From Bordetella parapertussis (GTDB lineage Bacteria > Pseudomonadota > Gammaproteobacteria > Burkholderiales > Burkholderiaceae_B), in NCBI GenBank assembly GCA_945882005.1, contig CAMCWG010000103.1, positions 1 to 9,081 on the forward strand: DNA of 9,081 bases, given 5' to 3'. The position numbers and the translations under genes were made by a program. The notes under the pieces are model-generated. The model was not told the DNA's origin. It worked only from the letters and a program-made list of their open reading frames with translations, and did no database searches. Every line of letters begins with the position of its first letter. Positions within the stretch are counted from its first letter, which is position 1. This document shows positions 6,857 to 9,081 of this stretch, one piece after another.

Positions 6857-7719
6857 GATGCCTCCGGAGCTTCATCGTCTTGCCGCGTTTGACAGTAATC
6901 GGAGTCGGAGCAAATGTGTATACGACTGCCGCAGTCATCCGTGATGATTTCATCTAAGAACGAATCGGTTGCGCCACAATTGGCGCAGGCCGCATTCCAT
7001 TTTTGTATCTCAAAAGGATGATCCTCAAAGGCGAGACTTTCTACCGATGTGTAAGGTGGTACTGCATAGATGCGTTTTTCTCGGCCAGCTCCAAAGAGCT
7101 GCAACGCCTGATTCATGTGCATCTTCGGATTATCGAATTTAGGATTCGGTGAAGGTGACATGATGTAACGATGATTCACCATGACCGGATAGTCGTAGGT
7201 CGTTGCGATGTGTCCATAACGCGCAATATCTTCGTAAAGTTTGACGTGCATTAGGCCGTATTCTGCAAGTCCATGCAGCTTCCGGGTCTCGATCTCGCGG
7301 GGCTCGAGGCGTTGCATTGGCTCTGGAACGGGTACTTGATAGACAATGATCTGTCCTTCCGAGAGCGGCTTCTCTGGAATACGGTGACGCGTTTGAATGA
7401 TGGTGGCTTGATGTGTGCGGGTCGTCGTTGCGACGTTAGCAGTTCGTTCAAAAAAACGTCTGATGTTGACGGCGTTGACCGTGTCGTCTGATCCTTGATC
7501 GATAACTTTGAGGGTGTCCTTGGGGCCGATAATTGATGCGGTGACTTGGATCCCCCCGGTACCCCACCCATATGGCAAGGGCATTTCACGCGAACCAAAT
7601 GGAACCTGGTAGCCAGGAATTGCGATCGCTTTAAGAATCGCACGACGAATCATGCGCTTGGTCCGTTCGTCCAAATATGCGAAGTTGACGTGGGCCGCTT
7701 CAGCGCTTGGCATACTCAC
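6853..7719 (-). CDS. phnJ: PhnJ, carbon-phosphorus lyase (radical SAM)
   Basis: PhnJ is the enzyme that breaks the C-P bond. It uses a [4Fe-4S] cluster and S-adenosylmethionine to turn ribose-1-phosphonate 5-phosphate into the 1,2-cyclic phosphate and an alkane (methane from methylphosphonate). The 288-residue product keeps the key residues of E. coli PhnJ, each shifted by 4: Gly36 (AIPGYQVPFG) for the glycyl radical site, cluster cysteines 245, 248 and 270 (CANC then HICSD), and Cys276 (SDYC) for the thiyl-radical cysteine. Other strong family blocks are PYGWGTGGIQ (49-58), QTRHRIPE (109-116) and LFGAGREKRIYAVPP (208-222). An additional Cys263 is present. The start is GTG 7719, overlapping the phnI stop as GTGA with AAGGA 6 bases upstream; ATG 7713, two codons on, is the alternative. 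Confidence 0.97.
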   Translation of the reverse strand: MSMPSAEAAHVNFAYLDERTKRMIRRAILKAIAIPGYQVPFGSREMPLPYGWGTGGIQVTASIIGPKDTLKVIDQGSDDTVNAVNIRRFFERTANVATTTRTHQATIIQTRHRIPEKPLSEGQIIVYQVPVPEPMQRLEPREIETRKLHGLAEYGLMHVKLYEDIARYGHIATTYDYPVMVNHRYIMSPSPNPKFDNPKMHMNQALQLFGAGREKRIYAVPPYTSVESLAFEDHPFEIQKWNAACANCGATDSFLDEIITDDCGSRIHICSDSDYCQTRQDDEAPEAS

Positions 7720-8825
7720 GGCGTGTCCTTGTTGTTTGAAAGTTCGTTGCTCATGCTCGCACGCAATTTCCGCACGAGCTCTAATTCGGCTTGGAAATCG
7801 ACATAGTGAGGTAGTTTCAGGTGCTGAACGAATCCAGAAGCCTCCAGACTGTCACTGTGGGAAAGCACAAACTCTTGCATCTGGGCGGGGGCTTCTACGG
7901 ACTCCCCAAGTTCGTCGGCTCGCAGCGCTCGGTCTACAAGGCTCATCGCCATCGCCTTGCGTTCGCTATGTCCGAATGCCAAACCGTAGCCGCGTGTAAA
8001 TTTTGGTGCTTCCGCTTTGCTGCCACCAAACTGATTCAGCATTTCGCACTCTGTTTCTTCGATGTCTCCAATCGAAATGGAGAACCCGAGTTCTTCTGCC
8101 TCTATTTCCACTGCGACTTGCCCGAGACGGATCTCACCGACAAATGGATGTGTATGCGAGTAGCCGCGCTGCGTTGAGTAAGCCAGTGCTAATAAAAATC
8201 CCTCATCTCCGCGAGCAATATTTTGTAGGCGAGTCGCACGGTCCGCAGGGAAGCGCAGTGGCTCACGCGTCAGATCGACAGGGTTCGGATCGCTCTCAGG
8301 GCAAGGGAATGTTTCAATAAGCCCTTCTTGATTGAGCAGATCGACGACTTTGGGCACAGCGGTGGCTGTTGGCTGCTCAACTAGAGGGGGGGCGTCTACT
8401 TTGGTGTCTGCTTGTGCATTGGCGAGAAGAGAGAAATCAAGTAAGCGCTGTGTGTAATCGTAAGTTGGCCCTAATATTTGACCGCCAGGGACATCTTTGA
8501 ATGTTGCAGAGATCCGCCGATCAAGTTGCATGTGCATTGTTTGAATCGGGCGAGTGTTGCCTAAGCGAGGTAGGGTTGCCCGGTAGGCTCTGAGTAAAAA
8601 TATAGCTTCCACTAAGTCGCCACTTGCCTGCTTGATCGCCAACGCCGCTAGCTCTGGGTCATACACGGAGCCCTCTGTCATGACACGATCGACCGACAGT
8701 TTGAGTTGTTGCCGAATCTGTTCGACAGTGAGCTCCGGTGAACTGTGCTCGCCTCGGCGTTGTTCGGCTAGCAATTTGTAGCTGTTCAAGATGGCGGTCT
8801 CTCCGCCTTTCACCGCTACGTACAT
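7716..8825 (-). CDS. phnI: PhnI, nucleosidase subunit of C-P lyase complex
   Basis: PhnI is the catalytic subunit that, with PhnG, PhnH and PhnL, displaces adenine from ATP by the phosphonate to form ribose-1-phosphonate 5-triphosphate. It is also part of the stable PhnGHIJ core. The 369-residue product begins MYVAVKGGETAI. It carries REPLRFPADRATRLQNIARG (187-206), EGFLLALAYSTQRGYSHTHPF (208-228), the block FTRGYGLAFGHSERKAMAMS (276-295) and HLKLPHYVDFQAELELV (335-351), all diagnostic. It is about 15 residues longer than E. coli PhnI; part of this may lie in the Ala/Pro/Thr-rich linker around 134-160. The start is ATG 8825, one base after the phnH stop (TAAGATG), with GGAG 7 bases upstream inside phnH. 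Confidence 0.97.
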   Translation of the reverse strand: MYVAVKGGETAILNSYKLLAEQRRGEHSSPELTVEQIRQQLKLSVDRVMTEGSVYDPELAALAIKQASGDLVEAIFLLRAYRATLPRLGNTRPIQTMHMQLDRRISATFKDVPGGQILGPTYDYTQRLLDFSLLANAQADTKVDAPPLVEQPTATAVPKVVDLLNQEGLIETFPCPESDPNPVDLTREPLRFPADRATRLQNIARGDEGFLLALAYSTQRGYSHTHPFVGEIRLGQVAVEIEAEELGFSISIGDIEETECEMLNQFGGSKAEAPKFTRGYGLAFGHSERKAMAMSLVDRALRADELGESVEAPAQMQEFVLSHSDSLEASGFVQHLKLPHYVDFQAELELVRKLRASMSNELSNNKDTP

Positions 8826-8826
8826 C

Positions 8827-9081
8827 TTATGGCTCCGAAGTCGTCAGAATTTTCGTCGTGCGAGGCAATCCCACCAAGTGCGTGGGTGTGGTCAAAAGGA
8901 CATCTATCCCGCGCGGAAAAAGACGGTAATTACTTTGCCACGCCGCTAGAAACTCGTCAGGTAAGCCCGACATCCCTATAAAGTGCTGATTCAAAATTCC
9001 TGGACCAGTGAGTGTCCATCCGGATGCGTTTGCATGCATTCCCGAGGTTTCAAGAATGCATGTGGCTGACTGATCAGGATA
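8827..9081 (-). CDS. phnH: PhnH, C-P lyase complex subunit (C-terminal part, runs off right edge)
   Basis: The last 84 residues of PhnH, a structural subunit of the PhnGHIJ core needed for coupling phosphonate to ATP. The frame is open to the window edge, so the N-terminal half or more lies outside. Visible family features are YPDQSATCILE at the edge, GWTLTGPGI, GLPDEFLAAWQSNYRLFPRGIDVLLTT and LPRTTKI near the C-terminus. An internal Met codon at 9039 should not be taken as the start. The TAA stop is followed after one base by the phnI ATG, which fits coupled translation. phnG would be expected just beyond the right edge. Confidence 0.95.
   Translation of the reverse strand, partial: YPDQSATCILETSGMHANASGWTLTGPGILNQHFIGMSGLPDEFLAAWQSNYRLFPRGIDVLLTTPTHLVGLPRTTKILTTSEP

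Noticed and set aside
1..9081. CRISPR array, tRNA/rRNA genes, insertion sequence or phage genes
   Set aside because: I saw no regularly spaced repeats, no cloverleaf or rRNA sequence and no transposase or integrase motifs; the window is accounted for by metabolic and transport genes.

Overview
The window looks like a chromosomal segment of a betaproteobacterium, most likely Burkholderiales. The reasons are a Bug/TctC-type periplasmic binding protein beside a CaiB/BaiF-type CoA-transferase, a YfcG-type glutathione transferase, and a C-P lyase (phn) operon of proteobacterial type. Base composition is intermediate, around half GC by eye. I cannot name a genus.

Left part (1-1103): the decayed remains of a CoA-transferase family III gene on the plus strand. 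It enters from beyond the left edge. Reading it in three frames shows a frameshift, a nonsense codon, a frame-changing deletion and a second, in-frame deletion. A convergent Bug-type substrate-binding protein gene (1224-2207, minus) follows, with an inverted repeat between the two. A 186-base divergent intergenic region separates it from a yfcG-like glutathione transferase gene (2394-3092, plus).

Right part (3171-9081, all minus strand): a C-P lyase phosphonate degradation operon, read from the right edge leftwards as phnH (3' part only), phnI, phnJ, phnK, phnL, phnM, followed by phnD. The junctions from phnH to phnM are overlapping or nearly so (TAA-G-ATG, GTGA, ATGA, 13-base gap, ATGA), so the lyase genes are almost certainly cotranscribed and translationally coupled. 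PhnG, H, I and L attach the phosphonate to the ribose of ATP. PhnM removes pyrophosphate. PhnJ, a radical SAM enzyme, breaks the C-P bond, and PhnK is the ATPase that docks on the PhnJ core complex.

phnD, the phosphonate-binding protein of the uptake ABC transporter, is set apart by 83 bases. That gap holds a Pho-box-like sequence spaced correctly ahead of a good -10 hexamer. phnC and phnE, the normal partners of phnD, are not in the window, nor are phnN and phnP. A hairpin closes the region between phnD and yfcG.

Nothing here looks like a wholly new system. The most useful observations are the separate PhoB-type promoter for an isolated, AT-richer phnD and the multi-lesion CoA-transferase pseudogene.
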